A DNA stretch of 64,000 nucleotides from Muribaculaceae bacterium (GTDB taxonomy: Bacteria > Bacteroidota > Bacteroidia > Bacteroidales > Muribaculaceae). This document shows, piece by piece, positions 1-8,917 of this stretch (position 1 is its first letter; every line of letters begins with the position of its first letter). The DNA is taken from the NCBI GenBank assembly GCA_017557425.1, contig JAFYYU010000017.1, positions 186,001 to 250,000 on the forward strand, written 5' to 3'. The notes under the pieces were generated by a model, which had not been told where the DNA came from, made no database searches, and was given only the letters and a program-made list of their open reading frames with translations. A program made the position numbers and the translations under genes.

Positions 1-455
1 CACATGGCCAGATAAGGTGCAAGGAACGAAGCGATAGCCTTGATGAACTGGCCAAAAGTGAGCGTTGATGCAAGGTTGCCGCCGCCCATCACTGTCGATA
101 CCAGTGGGTTGAGTGAGGTCTGCATCAGTGCGTTACCGATGCCCAGCAGCGAGAAGGCGATGAGCATCACAGGGAAACTGTTTCCGAACAGCGGAATCAA
201 CAGAGATAACACAGTCACTGCAAGTGAGAGCAACACGGTCTTCTTGCGACCGATCTTATTCATTAGCATGCCCGTGGGGACACTAAAGATGAGGAACCAG
301 AAGAACACCAGTGACGGGAAGATGTTAGCCACCGAGTCCGAGAGTTGGAGGTCTTCTTTCACATAGTTTGACGCGATGCCTACGAGGTCAACAAAGCCCA
401 TGCAGAAGAAGCACAGCATGACCGAAATCATCGCGATTTTGTTTGTTTTAGCCAT
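1..455 (-). CDS. MFS sugar permease, FucP-like (partial, C-terminus outside window)
   Basis: The start codon is the ATG complementary to 453-455, and the frame stays open to the left edge, giving about 151 N-terminal residues. They form hydrophobic helices, with the MFS loop motif between helices 2 and 3 visible as GMLMNKIGRKK. The stretch GFVDLVGIASNYVKEDL is typical of fucose/glucose-galactose-type sugar permeases. The gene starts 22 bp after the GH32 stop and is the last visible gene of the fructan locus. In the B. thetaiotaomicron levan locus a permease next to a GH32 gene imports fructose, so fructose uptake across the inner membrane is the likely role (inference). Substrate cannot be read from the sequence. 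Confidence 0.85.
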   Translation of the reverse strand, partial: MAKTNKIAMISVMLCFFCMGFVDLVGIASNYVKEDLQLSDSVANIFPSLVFFWFLIFSVPTGMLMNKIGRKKTVLLSLAVTVLSLLIPLFGNSFPVMLIAFSLLGIGNALMQTSLNPLVSTVMGGGNLASTLTFGQFIKAIASFLAPYLAM

Positions 456-477
456 ATCGTTTATTTTGAGTTTAGTG

Positions 478-2139
478 TTAGAGATTCATCTGATAAATAA
501 TAGCCTTTCCACCCTTGACCTTGAGATTGGTGAAAGGAGCGCTGGGGAACACCAGGTTGGTCATCGCCATGCGGCCATCGCCATCAAAGGCCTCGATGCT
601 GCAACGGTCAACGAATATGCGCAGTTGCTTAACGACGCCATGAGTGGGAGCCACGGTCACTGCAGGGAACGCCTCACTGAACGAAGCATCACCGCTGCCG
701 GTGCGATCCATCGAGAATGTCTGCTTCTGGGCATCGTAACTCATCACCACCTGCTCGCCGTTGTCATTAGAGAGGGTGAGTTCCATCGACCCTTTCACAT
801 TGACGACGATTTCGCATGTCTCGGTCGGTTTTTTCACCTTGGCACCTCGTGCCGCCATCATCTCAGGCGAGGGTTTCACGCTCACGTAGGTCTCTTCGCC
901 ATCGGTGAACAAGCCCAAATCACGCGGGATGGAGTTGGCGCTGCGGAACTGGCGGGTGGGCACCTGGTTGGCATACTGCCAGTTGGACATCCATGCTATT
1001 ACCACATGACGGCCCTGGGGCGCATTGTAGAACGATACCGTGGCATAGTGGTCCTTGCCGTAGTCCATCCACTTGGTGACCTTGGGCATCGACTCACAGG
1101 TGAACTTGTGACCGTCAAAGTCGCCTACAAAGTATTGGGTTGCCGAGCCTCCGAAAGGACCACCGGGGTTGATATTGCAAATCAGTACCCACTTGCCGTC
1201 GATCTTCATCAGGTCGGGGCACTCCCAAACGCCACCATGGTTACCATATTCCTTACCGAAGGAACTCTCATACTTCCAGGATTTCAGGTCCTTGGAACTG
1301 TAGATGTTCATTTCCTGACCAGCGGCGAGAATCATGTTCCAAGCGTTGATGTCGCTGTTCCAGAAAGGATTCGGGTCGCGGAAGTCGGGCACATCGCTCG
1401 TCAAGACGGGGTTGCCCTCATACTTCTCGAACGTCATGCCGTTGTCGTGTGAGATGGCGATTGACTGCGTCTGGTTCTGTCCAGCCGAGGTATAGATGGC
1501 CACCACGTCGTTGCCGTCGGTCACACAGGAACCCGAGAAGATGGTACCCAGGGCATCAGGCTCGATGGCGATGGGTTGAGACTGCCAGTGGATAAGATCG
1601 GTCGAGGTGGAGTGTCCCCAAGTCATGTTTTCCCATTGTGAACCATAGGGATTGTACTGGTAGTACAAGTGCCACACACCGTCCTTGTAGAACATGCCGT
1701 TTGGATCATTCATCCAGCCGTAGGCGGGCGTATGATGATATGCGGGTCTGAAGCGTTCACGGTTAGCCGTGTCAAACGTGTCAGCAATCCGCATCTCCCG
1801 CCAGCATGCGAAGTCCTTAATCGCACCGGTGATGCGACGGTCGCTGTGGAAATTGATGTCAAGCAATACCATCTTGCTTCCAAACCGCCTAATATCAAGA
1901 GGCACAAAGTAGTCCACCTTGTCTACTGCGAGACGCACATTAAGCGCTTGCACCTGCTGGTTGTCCACGATGATGCGCACATTGGCGTTCTCCTCTTTCT
2001 CCTGCACTGGAAGCAACAAGTATTTACCTGAAGCATCCACGCGCAGCATGGCATGATTGTCACTCAGTATTTGAGGGGTCTGGGCCAAAGCTGTTATCGC
2101 CGCTAGCACCGCTACCATCCATGTCAATATTCTGTTCAT
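478..2139 (-). CDS. GH32 exo-fructanase/levanase-type enzyme
   Basis: This 553-residue protein has an N-terminal signal peptide (cut near residues 19-20, ALAQ) and an N-terminal beta domain of about 110 residues, as in Bacteroides GH32 enzymes. The five-bladed GH32 catalytic domain follows. All three catalytic motifs are intact: WMNDPNG with nucleophile D145, FRDPNPF with D255 as transition-state stabiliser, and VWECPDL with acid/base E306. A beta-sandwich closes the protein. GH32 enzymes release fructose from levan, inulin or sucrose; the exact linkage cannot be read here. It acts in the periplasm or at the cell surface and sits directly upstream of the permease gene in the fructan operon. 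Confidence 0.92.
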   Translation of the reverse strand: MNRILTWMVAVLAAITALAQTPQILSDNHAMLRVDASGKYLLLPVQEKEENANVRIIVDNQQVQALNVRLAVDKVDYFVPLDIRRFGSKMVLLDINFHSDRRITGAIKDFACWREMRIADTFDTANRERFRPAYHHTPAYGWMNDPNGMFYKDGVWHLYYQYNPYGSQWENMTWGHSTSTDLIHWQSQPIAIEPDALGTIFSGSCVTDGNDVVAIYTSAGQNQTQSIAISHDNGMTFEKYEGNPVLTSDVPDFRDPNPFWNSDINAWNMILAAGQEMNIYSSKDLKSWKYESSFGKEYGNHGGVWECPDLMKIDGKWVLICNINPGGPFGGSATQYFVGDFDGHKFTCESMPKVTKWMDYGKDHYATVSFYNAPQGRHVVIAWMSNWQYANQVPTRQFRSANSIPRDLGLFTDGEETYVSVKPSPEMMAARGAKVKKPTETCEIVVNVKGSMELTLSNDNGEQVVMSYDAQKQTFSMDRTGSGDASFSEAFPAVTVAPTHGVVKQLRIFVDRCSIEAFDGDGRMAMTNLVFPSAPFTNLKVKGGKAIIYQMNL

Positions 2140-2166
2140 TTTTTTAGTTCTTTTTTTAGTCCTTAG

Positions 2167-2781
2167 TTATTTTATCATCACGTCGAGAGTGATGTTCAGT
2201 TGACGCTGCTTGCCGTTCTCGGTTGTAACGGCAGGATAAGAGATATGTTGCAAGCCCTTGGGTGTCTTGTCATTAGGAGTGAAAGATACCGTCAATTGTT
2301 CGGTGCTGTCGTTCTCATCGCGATGAAGCACGACCACAGTCCTCTCTTTGGTTTCGCCAGGATGCATCACCCCCAAATCAAAACGGTCGGTAGAAAGACG
2401 TGTCCACTCGCTCACGGCAACAGGATATCGCATCATGAGTGTTTCCTCACTGAGGACGCTATTTCCTGTCAACGACAATTTTACACGTTTGCGCTCAGTA
2501 CCATACACTACTGTGCCTGTCACATTGAACTCGCCGCCTCGTCCCTGTGGATTAAACCTCAAGGTGACGCAGGAGGAATCGCCAGGCTGAACCTGAGCAT
2601 ACCTGTCAAAGTCAATGACAGTGCATTCACAGGAAGTGTATCCCTGTTGCAGCATTACCGCCTCGGTTCCGTCGTTACGCAGCCAGAAGGTGTGTTCCTG
2701 CACTCCTCCGGTCTCCTGTATCGTTCCCAAGGAAGCCGTAGCGAGTCCAATGACAACCAAAGTATCTGCAACCAGCATCAT
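2167..2781 (-). CDS. DUF1573-like Ig-fold protein inside the fructan operon
   Basis: The 204-residue protein has two Ig-like beta domains. The first contains the DUF1573 pattern (FWLRNDG, CECTVIDFD, LRFNPQGRGGEF, GTVVYG). The second begins near FDLGVMHPGE. The N-terminus MMLVADTLVVIGLATASLG is only weakly hydrophobic and is not a convincing signal peptide, so either the true start differs or export is atypical. It lies 15 bp after one GH32 gene and 27 bp before the other, so it is cotranscribed with fructan enzymes. DUF1573 proteins are common, poorly characterised envelope proteins in Bacteroidetes. A structural or glycan-handling role is only inference. Confidence 0.7.
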   Translation of the reverse strand: MMLVADTLVVIGLATASLGTIQETGGVQEHTFWLRNDGTEAVMLQQGYTSCECTVIDFDRYAQVQPGDSSCVTLRFNPQGRGGEFNVTGTVVYGTERKRVKLSLTGNSVLSEETLMMRYPVAVSEWTRLSTDRFDLGVMHPGETKERTVVVLHRDENDSTEQLTVSFTPNDKTPKGLQHISYPAVTTENGKQRQLNITLDVMIK

Positions 2782-2796
2782 AGTAATCTTATATAA

Positions 2797-5172
2797 TTAA
2801 CTGAGGATAATATCAATAATTGCATTCACGTCAGCAATATTCACCTCGCCATCGCCATTGACATCAGCCTTAGGGTTGTTCTGATTTCCGCTCAAGATGA
2901 TATCGATGATAGCATTGATATCTGCAATATTTACCTCGCCGTCTCCGTTCACGTCACCCTTAATGCCGTCATCAGAGGCGGACAATGTAGGGTCCAGCGT
3001 CCAAGCCTTGATGTGTGCGGAGGTTGCAACAGTGGCAAAGGCTTCGGCCTCAATCTGGGTGGCATCGTTGGGGAAGATGCGCACCGAGAAGGCCCAAGTG
3101 TCATTCACGAAGATGTCAGCGATAGAGCCGTCAAGATAAACGTGCAGTTTCAATGTTTCGCCAACAGCTACACGCTTGGGTAAAGCCGCTGTATAGACAC
3201 CATTGTAAACTCCGCCATCATTGGACGTCCTGTTCAGGGAAGTCATGTTGAGGGTTATGTTACCGCTTGCCGCATCATAGGTCAAAGAGACCTTATTGTC
3301 GCCCGACTTAAGGAAATTAAATCCCATAGTCCCGGAACTAACCGTGAACTCTCCCATCAACTCAATCTGACGACCGCTGACAGGTGCCAGTGACTCAGTA
3401 CCATTAAGTGTAAGGTCACGGGAAACAGCAGTAGTGGTGCGCATACCCGTCAGACCACTATAGGGCTTCTGGACCAGAGATCCATCAGCAGCGAGACTGA
3501 TTTCACGAGGAAGTGAGTAGTTGTGCGCCCACCCCATATTGTAGTTCGTGTTCGTCGGCAGTTTGTCAGGCACAATACCCAGCATGAGGATCTTGCCGTC
3601 TTTCTTGTAGATGGTGGGCGAGAGCAAACCGTAACCATCACGGCTGATGCCACCCATCTCAAGATACTGCACGCCATTTCCGTCAGGAACAAACTTGCCA
3701 TCGGCACCGATAGAGCCAGTCCAGCACAGGGTGCGGACTCCACTGCCCATACCCAGCGGTGTGCAGGTGAACAACCATTTGCCTCCACCCATGTCGGTTA
3801 CATTGGGCATCTCCCAAAAAGTGCCATGCTGATTGGCATTGCCACCCTGGAAGAAAATTGAGCCGTCATTGGTCCAGGTACCACCTTCAAGTTTGTGCAA
3901 CGTGCAGGCGCCCACACCATTCTTGCTAGTGCCCACAATAATGTATTGCTGTCCATTAGCCGTGAAGTGGTAAGGGTCACGGAAGTCATCAGACAATCCT
4001 GAGGGACGTCCGTTGATGATGATACCCTGCTTGTTCCAGTCGATGAGCGTCTCGTTGACGGGGCTAGCCTGAGCTATTACGGCACGGGCATTGTCCACAG
4101 CGGTGTAGAGGATTGACGGAGTGCCGTTGTTGTCATAGACACAACCGCTCCAGCAACCCTTGATGTCATAACTCTCACCTGGAGCGATGGCGATGGGCTC
4201 CTCTCTCCATAAGTAGAGATTCTCGCTTGTGATGTGTCCCCAGTGCAGACGCGACATGTACGGACCGTTGGCATTCTTTTGGAAAAAGACATGGAACTTA
4301 CCGTCAATGTAGGTCATGCCGTGACTCTCGTTGGTCCAACCGCCAGAGGGCATGCCATGGAACTGAGGGCGCCACAGGCTCGATGCGTAACGCTCAGCAG
4401 GATAATTGAAATCAGGCAACTCGGGATTGTCAGGTACAAGGTCAGCCACCTGTTGGGCTGTCATGGCGCCATTATAGACCGTGATGTCGTCAATCAGTCC
4501 AACAAAAGTATTGATGAGGAACGGACCAGACATCACATTGGTTGCATCCTTGCCGATATAGAAATCAGTGGTGCTATGAACGATGTCGGCTCGGCTCATG
4601 CGGCCACTGCCTGCAGGGTTTCCGTTCAGGTAAATCGTTGCCGCATTTGCTGCCTTGTCAAGCACAATAGTCACCACGTTCCACTTGCCGCGCGGCAGTT
4701 TCTGTTCACCATTGACGGTAAAGAGATAACCGTTGGCATAGGCAGAACCGAATCGGAACCTCAAGTCTCCCTGTGAAGACAACTCCAAAGCAAATCCCTT
4801 TTTGTCGTCTAGATTACCAAATACTGTGGCAAACGTCGGTGTTGACTCTGCTACATCCACCTGCATCATCGGATAAGCTTCTGCAGTAAGCACAGCACTG
4901 ATTGTCAGTGCATCAGTATTAAATGTACTTACTGGCACACCAGCCTTCACGTAATTGGAGTAGCCGTCGAAGCGCAACGCGTCACCATTGAGTCCTTTGA
5001 CGGTACAAGCAGGCAGATGAGAAGTAACCACATACTGGTTATGTGTCACCGACTCCTCTATCCTGTCGCCAGAGGTGAGCGACATGTTAAAACGAGCCGC
5101 CACCTGCTGGGCACTGGCGCCTGCCGGGATGGCAGACACCAATGCGATAATCAGCATGTGTTTCAGTTTCAT
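2797..5172 (-). CDS. LamG-GH32-dockerin protein with altered nucleophile motif
   Basis: The 791-residue protein has a signal peptide ending near GASAQ (residue 21), a LamG/concanavalin-like domain at about 25-250, a GH32 propeller and sandwich at about 265-725, and two dockerin-like Ca-binding repeats at 736-791 (DVNGDGEVNIAD twice). The canonical WMNDPNG motif reads WTNESHG at 279-285, so the nucleophile Asp is Glu282 and the following Pro-Asn is Ser-His. The other catalytic motifs remain: FRDP (D399) and FWEMPN (E454). The codons were checked on the DNA. It lies between the DUF4960 lipoprotein and DUF1573 genes, the slot that holds the surface endo-levanase in the B. thetaiotaomicron locus. 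It may be an active variant, a weakly active enzyme or a fructan-binding protein. Confidence 0.88.
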   Translation of the reverse strand: MKLKHMLIIALVSAIPAGASAQQVAARFNMSLTSGDRIEESVTHNQYVVTSHLPACTVKGLNGDALRFDGYSNYVKAGVPVSTFNTDALTISAVLTAEAYPMMQVDVAESTPTFATVFGNLDDKKGFALELSSQGDLRFRFGSAYANGYLFTVNGEQKLPRGKWNVVTIVLDKAANAATIYLNGNPAGSGRMSRADIVHSTTDFYIGKDATNVMSGPFLINTFVGLIDDITVYNGAMTAQQVADLVPDNPELPDFNYPAERYASSLWRPQFHGMPSGGWTNESHGMTYIDGKFHVFFQKNANGPYMSRLHWGHITSENLYLWREEPIAIAPGESYDIKGCWSGCVYDNNGTPSILYTAVDNARAVIAQASPVNETLIDWNKQGIIINGRPSGLSDDFRDPYHFTANGQQYIIVGTSKNGVGACTLHKLEGGTWTNDGSIFFQGGNANQHGTFWEMPNVTDMGGGKWLFTCTPLGMGSGVRTLCWTGSIGADGKFVPDGNGVQYLEMGGISRDGYGLLSPTIYKKDGKILMLGIVPDKLPTNTNYNMGWAHNYSLPREISLAADGSLVQKPYSGLTGMRTTTAVSRDLTLNGTESLAPVSGRQIELMGEFTVSSGTMGFNFLKSGDNKVSLTYDAASGNITLNMTSLNRTSNDGGVYNGVYTAALPKRVAVGETLKLHVYLDGSIADIFVNDTWAFSVRIFPNDATQIEAEAFATVATSAHIKAWTLDPTLSASDDGIKGDVNGDGEVNIADINAIIDIILSGNQNNPKADVNGDGEVNIADVNAIIDIILS

Positions 5173-5185
5173 AATCCTGAATCAA

Positions 5186-7174
5186 TTATTTCAGGTAACT
5201 GATGCAGTTACCAGTGAATTTCTCGAGTTGGTCTTGGCAAGGATTGCTGACACCGATGTTCCACTCGTAAGCGGCCAAGCCGACAGCCAGGATGCGGCCA
5301 GGATAGGTCGTGGTGGGAGCAAAGTCAACGATACCAGCGCAGCAGTAGTCAACCACGTGGTTCCAAGTACCGAGCACGGTCGAGTTGGTCAGGTCTTCCC
5401 AAGCCTTCACTACATTGGGGTTGGGTGCGAGACCATAGGCATTGAGATCCCACATACAGTTGTGATCACCCTTCACACCAGCACCAATAAAGGTGTAGAT
5501 ACTACGCTCGTACAAGCCGCTGACGAAGTCCATGCCCCAGTAGATATCGTGACCGCTGTGGTCATAAATCTGGCCCTCGGCATTACCAATGATGGGCTGC
5601 GAACCCCAAATGTCATTGTTCTGGCCACCCTCGCCGCTACCGTAGATGCCGGGAGCATAAGCCTCGGCGATACGGCCGACAGCCACGGTGAGCTGCGTGG
5701 CGTGGTTAGTGAGCAGCAGGTTGCCGCCATCGGCAGCATAGGCCTTCAGTGCCGTGATGACATCAGTTGAAGCAAGATTACCAGGCAGGTTTTCCCATCC
5801 ACGATCAATGCCGATGCGATCACACATTACCCAGCACATGGGGTTGTTCTCAATATCCAGTTCGTCGATGGTTGCGGGAGTGAGCAGGATACCCTTGCCG
5901 GAATTCACATAGTTAGCCTTGAACCATTCCACAGCAGACTTTTCGTCTTCGCTGTTGGTATAGTCGTTGGGAACGAGCATCGCCACCTTGCTCTCGGCAG
6001 GAGTGCTCACATAGGTCAAGCAGTTGGTGGTGAATTTCTCCAACTGATCCTGGCAAGAGTTGTTGCCACCGATGTTCCACTCATAGGCTGCAAGACCTAC
6101 TGCAAGGATGCGACCCGGGAAAGTTGAGGTCGGATCGAAGTCCACGATACCGGCGCAGCAGTAGTCCACCACGTGATTCCAAGTACCCAGCACATGAGAG
6201 TTGGTCAAGTCTTCCCATGCCTTTACGACATTGGGATTGGGAGCGAGGCCGTAGGCGTTGAGATCCCACATACAGTTGTGGTCACCCTTCACACCTGAAC
6301 CAATGAACGTGTAGATGCTGCGCTCATATAGGCCTGAAACGAACTTCATACCACGATAGATATCGTGACCGCTATGGTCGTAGATCTGGCCCTCGGCGTT
6401 GCCGATGATGGGCTGTGAGCCCCAGATGTCATTGTTCTGGCCACCCTCGCCGCTGCCATAGATACCGGGAGCATAAGCCTCGGCGATACGGCCGACGGCT
6501 ACGGTAAGCTGCGTAGCATGATTACTCAGGAACAGGTTACCTCCGTCAGTAGTAAAGGCTTTAAGTGCCTCGATAGTTGCCGTTGACGCAAGATTGCCAG
6601 GCAAGTTCTGCCAACCACGGTCAATGCCGATGCGGTCACACATTACCCAACATGCCGATTGGCTCTCGATGTCAAGATCATCGATGGTTGAAGGTGTGAG
6701 AAGTACGCCCTTGTTGGCGTTCACATAGTTGGCACGGAACCAATTAACAGCAGCCTTTTCGTCGGCAGATGTCTCATAGTCCTCAGGTACGAGCATAGCC
6801 ACCATGTTAGCGCCTTTCTGAGCTTCATAGTCAATGTGCAGGCGCACTGTTTGTCCCTCAGAAACCCTGCCATCATTATAGCGTGCCTTGACGGTATAAG
6901 ATACATCCACGTTGGCGGGAGCCTTCTTGATGAAGTAGCTGTCCACCACACCATCCAAGTTGATGACATCAATGTCGTCCTTGATGATTTGGATACCCGT
7001 CTGGCCAGGCATTGTGGGATTAGTCCACTTGAGTGTCACCTGTCGGCTGCCTGGCGTGTATTCAGCATGCAGATTGGTCACGGCCTCGCTGGAGTTCATC
7101 GGCTCCAAGTCAACATCCGAACAAGCAGTGAAAATAGTCAGTATGGCGATAAGACCTAAATATATCTTTTTCAT
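5186..7174 (-). CDS. Surface lipoprotein with tandem DUF4960 domains, probable fructan-binding SGBP
   Basis: A lipoprotein signal (TIFTACS, Cys near residue 18) precedes an FN3-like domain at about 30-115. Two DUF4960-type domains follow, at about 123-390 and 395-662. The two copies are nearly identical over long stretches (GIYGSGEGG, NAEGQIYDHSGHDIY, GDHNCMWDLNAYGL, HVVDYCCAGIVDF), spaced by about 272 codons. That implies a recent in-frame duplication. It starts 15 bp after the SusD stop. In the B. thetaiotaomicron levan locus the gene in this position encodes the surface glycan-binding protein, so surface capture of fructan is the expected role. Two copies could raise avidity (inference). 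Confidence 0.85.
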   Translation of the reverse strand: MKKIYLGLIAILTIFTACSDVDLEPMNSSEAVTNLHAEYTPGSRQVTLKWTNPTMPGQTGIQIIKDDIDVINLDGVVDSYFIKKAPANVDVSYTVKARYNDGRVSEGQTVRLHIDYEAQKGANMVAMLVPEDYETSADEKAAVNWFRANYVNANKGVLLTPSTIDDLDIESQSACWVMCDRIGIDRGWQNLPGNLASTATIEALKAFTTDGGNLFLSNHATQLTVAVGRIAEAYAPGIYGSGEGGQNNDIWGSQPIIGNAEGQIYDHSGHDIYRGMKFVSGLYERSIYTFIGSGVKGDHNCMWDLNAYGLAPNPNVVKAWEDLTNSHVLGTWNHVVDYCCAGIVDFDPTSTFPGRILAVGLAAYEWNIGGNNSCQDQLEKFTTNCLTYVSTPAESKVAMLVPNDYTNSEDEKSAVEWFKANYVNSGKGILLTPATIDELDIENNPMCWVMCDRIGIDRGWENLPGNLASTDVITALKAYAADGGNLLLTNHATQLTVAVGRIAEAYAPGIYGSGEGGQNNDIWGSQPIIGNAEGQIYDHSGHDIYWGMDFVSGLYERSIYTFIGAGVKGDHNCMWDLNAYGLAPNPNVVKAWEDLTNSTVLGTWNHVVDYCCAGIVDFAPTTTYPGRILAVGLAAYEWNIGVSNPCQDQLEKFTGNCISYLK

Positions 7175-7189
7175 AATGCTATGTGATCT

Positions 7190-8881
7190 TTAATATTGTT
7201 TGTAAAGTCCATTGGAATTGTCGATCTCTGCCAAGGGAACAGGCAAGAAAATCTCGTTGGCGCTGACTGAACGTCCGCTATAATAGGGACGCAGAGTACT
7301 CTCCTTGGTCATATAGTTGTTCATTGTGTTCACGAGGTAATCATTACCCCAGCGCACGAGGTCAAACCAGCGGTTGCCTTCCAGAGCCAGCTCTAAGCGA
7401 CGCTCAAAGCGAACGGCCAGGCGGGCGCGTTCCTTGGTCCAGTACAGGTTTCCGTCCCAATCGGTAGGATACAGGCCCACGTAGTAGTCAGCCTTGGATG
7501 GATCGAGGTCTTGGGGCGAATAACTGCCGTCGATGCTATTGGCAGCACGTTGACGCACCTGATTAACCAAGGCACGGGCCTCAACAAGGCTCTCATCGGT
7601 AGCGGCATTGGTGCCAGATGCAAGCTCAATGAGGGCTTCGGCTTTCAGGAGCAGGATGTCGGCATAGCGGATGAACATGAAGTTCAACGAACTACAACCC
7701 CAAGGCCATGATGCAAGAGCCTCCTCAGGAGCGGGCCAACCTTTCTTGTTGGAGAACTCACCATACACGTCATAGGCACGGCACCAGCCAGCAGTATAGA
7801 GATGACCACGCCAGGGATAACCGATACGGCCCACAGTGAAATCTACACGGGGGTCAAGGCAACCGTCGTAGTTCTCTGTAACATTAACATCATTGTATGA
7901 ACCGTCAAGTAAAGGCAGGCCATTGTTGGGGTCGGTGCGGTAGGCATTCACTAGGTTCTGAGAGCCATAGAAGAAGTCGTCGCCCGTACCATAAAGGTTA
8001 CCATCGCTGTAAGTACAGTTGAGCAGGTTGGACCAGTTTATGTGGGCGTTGTCACTTGCTGTTGAGCACTGGAGGGCAAACACGCTCTCGCTACCATTGT
8101 TGAAAGCAATCTTGGACAGATCACCGAAGTTGTTGTACAGACTGTATTGTCCGCTTGAGATGACAGCGTCTGCATAAGTCCTGACACCCTCCCAGTCACT
8201 GATGAAGGCACAAACTTTGGCCATGATGGCCTGGGCAGTCGTTCTGGTAATGCGTCCTGAAGCGCTCTTAGCAGCGGGAAGTACTTCGATGGCCTCGAGC
8301 AAGTCACTCTTGATGAACGAGAAGATCTCGTCGCGGGTGAACTCATCGTTGGTCTTAGTGTTCACATTATCTTCCTCGGTAAAGTAAGGTATACGGTTGA
8401 AGATGCGGATGAGGTCAAAATAATACCATGCGCGCAGGGTCTTCAGCTCGCCCATCAATTGGTCGGCATTGCTTACTCCACTGGCTGCCTTCAACGCATT
8501 CATTGCATTGTGTACACGAGAAATGGCGTAATAGTTGTTCTGCCACTTATTCAGGCAGCTCACATTATCTGAATTGATCTCAGACACCTCCAAGAGATGG
8601 ATGTTCTCTTCCATTCCGGTGCCGCCACCGCCCTTGTAGGCGTCGTCGCTGCGCACGTCAAAAATCCAGTTGGTCGACGGGCCGGCAAATGCCTCGTTGT
8701 TGCCATAGAAGTGCGCTTCCAAACCAGCATAGGCCGATGCTACAAGACCTTCCACAGAACTGTCATCCAGTTGCTCGGCAGTAAACTGTCCCTGAGGAAC
8801 CGTATCGAGCATATCATCACATGAGGCAAATGCGCCAAGGATGCAGACTACACAAATCAGTCGATATATTGTTGTTTTCAT
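7190..8881 (-). CDS. susD: SusD-family fructan-binding outer-membrane lipoprotein
   Basis: The start at 8881 is preferred over an upstream ATG at 8914 because it puts the lipobox (GAFASCDD) directly after a short basic, hydrophobic signal. The protein is about 563 residues with SusD signatures: TVPQGQFTAEQL near the N-terminus, the TPR-like RAWYYFDLIRIFNRIPYF, and a C-terminal RLELALEGNRWFDLVRWG followed by FLPVPLAEID. SusD proteins form the extracellular lid on the SusC transporter and bind the glycan. The gene starts 36 bp after the SusC stop, as expected for a SusCD pair. Confidence 0.95.
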   Translation of the reverse strand: MKTTIYRLICVVCILGAFASCDDMLDTVPQGQFTAEQLDDSSVEGLVASAYAGLEAHFYGNNEAFAGPSTNWIFDVRSDDAYKGGGGTGMEENIHLLEVSEINSDNVSCLNKWQNNYYAISRVHNAMNALKAASGVSNADQLMGELKTLRAWYYFDLIRIFNRIPYFTEEDNVNTKTNDEFTRDEIFSFIKSDLLEAIEVLPAAKSASGRITRTTAQAIMAKVCAFISDWEGVRTYADAVISSGQYSLYNNFGDLSKIAFNNGSESVFALQCSTASDNAHINWSNLLNCTYSDGNLYGTGDDFFYGSQNLVNAYRTDPNNGLPLLDGSYNDVNVTENYDGCLDPRVDFTVGRIGYPWRGHLYTAGWCRAYDVYGEFSNKKGWPAPEEALASWPWGCSSLNFMFIRYADILLLKAEALIELASGTNAATDESLVEARALVNQVRQRAANSIDGSYSPQDLDPSKADYYVGLYPTDWDGNLYWTKERARLAVRFERRLELALEGNRWFDLVRWGNDYLVNTMNNYMTKESTLRPYYSGRSVSANEIFLPVPLAEIDNSNGLYKQY

Positions 8882-8917
8882 TGCCTTTGAATTTTTAATC
8901 ATTAATTGTCCCATTGT

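Noticed and set aside
5186..6810. The DUF4960 DNA repeat as an assembly error
   Set aside because: The two copies differ at many positions scattered through the unit, which a simple duplicated contig would not show; still listed as a check.
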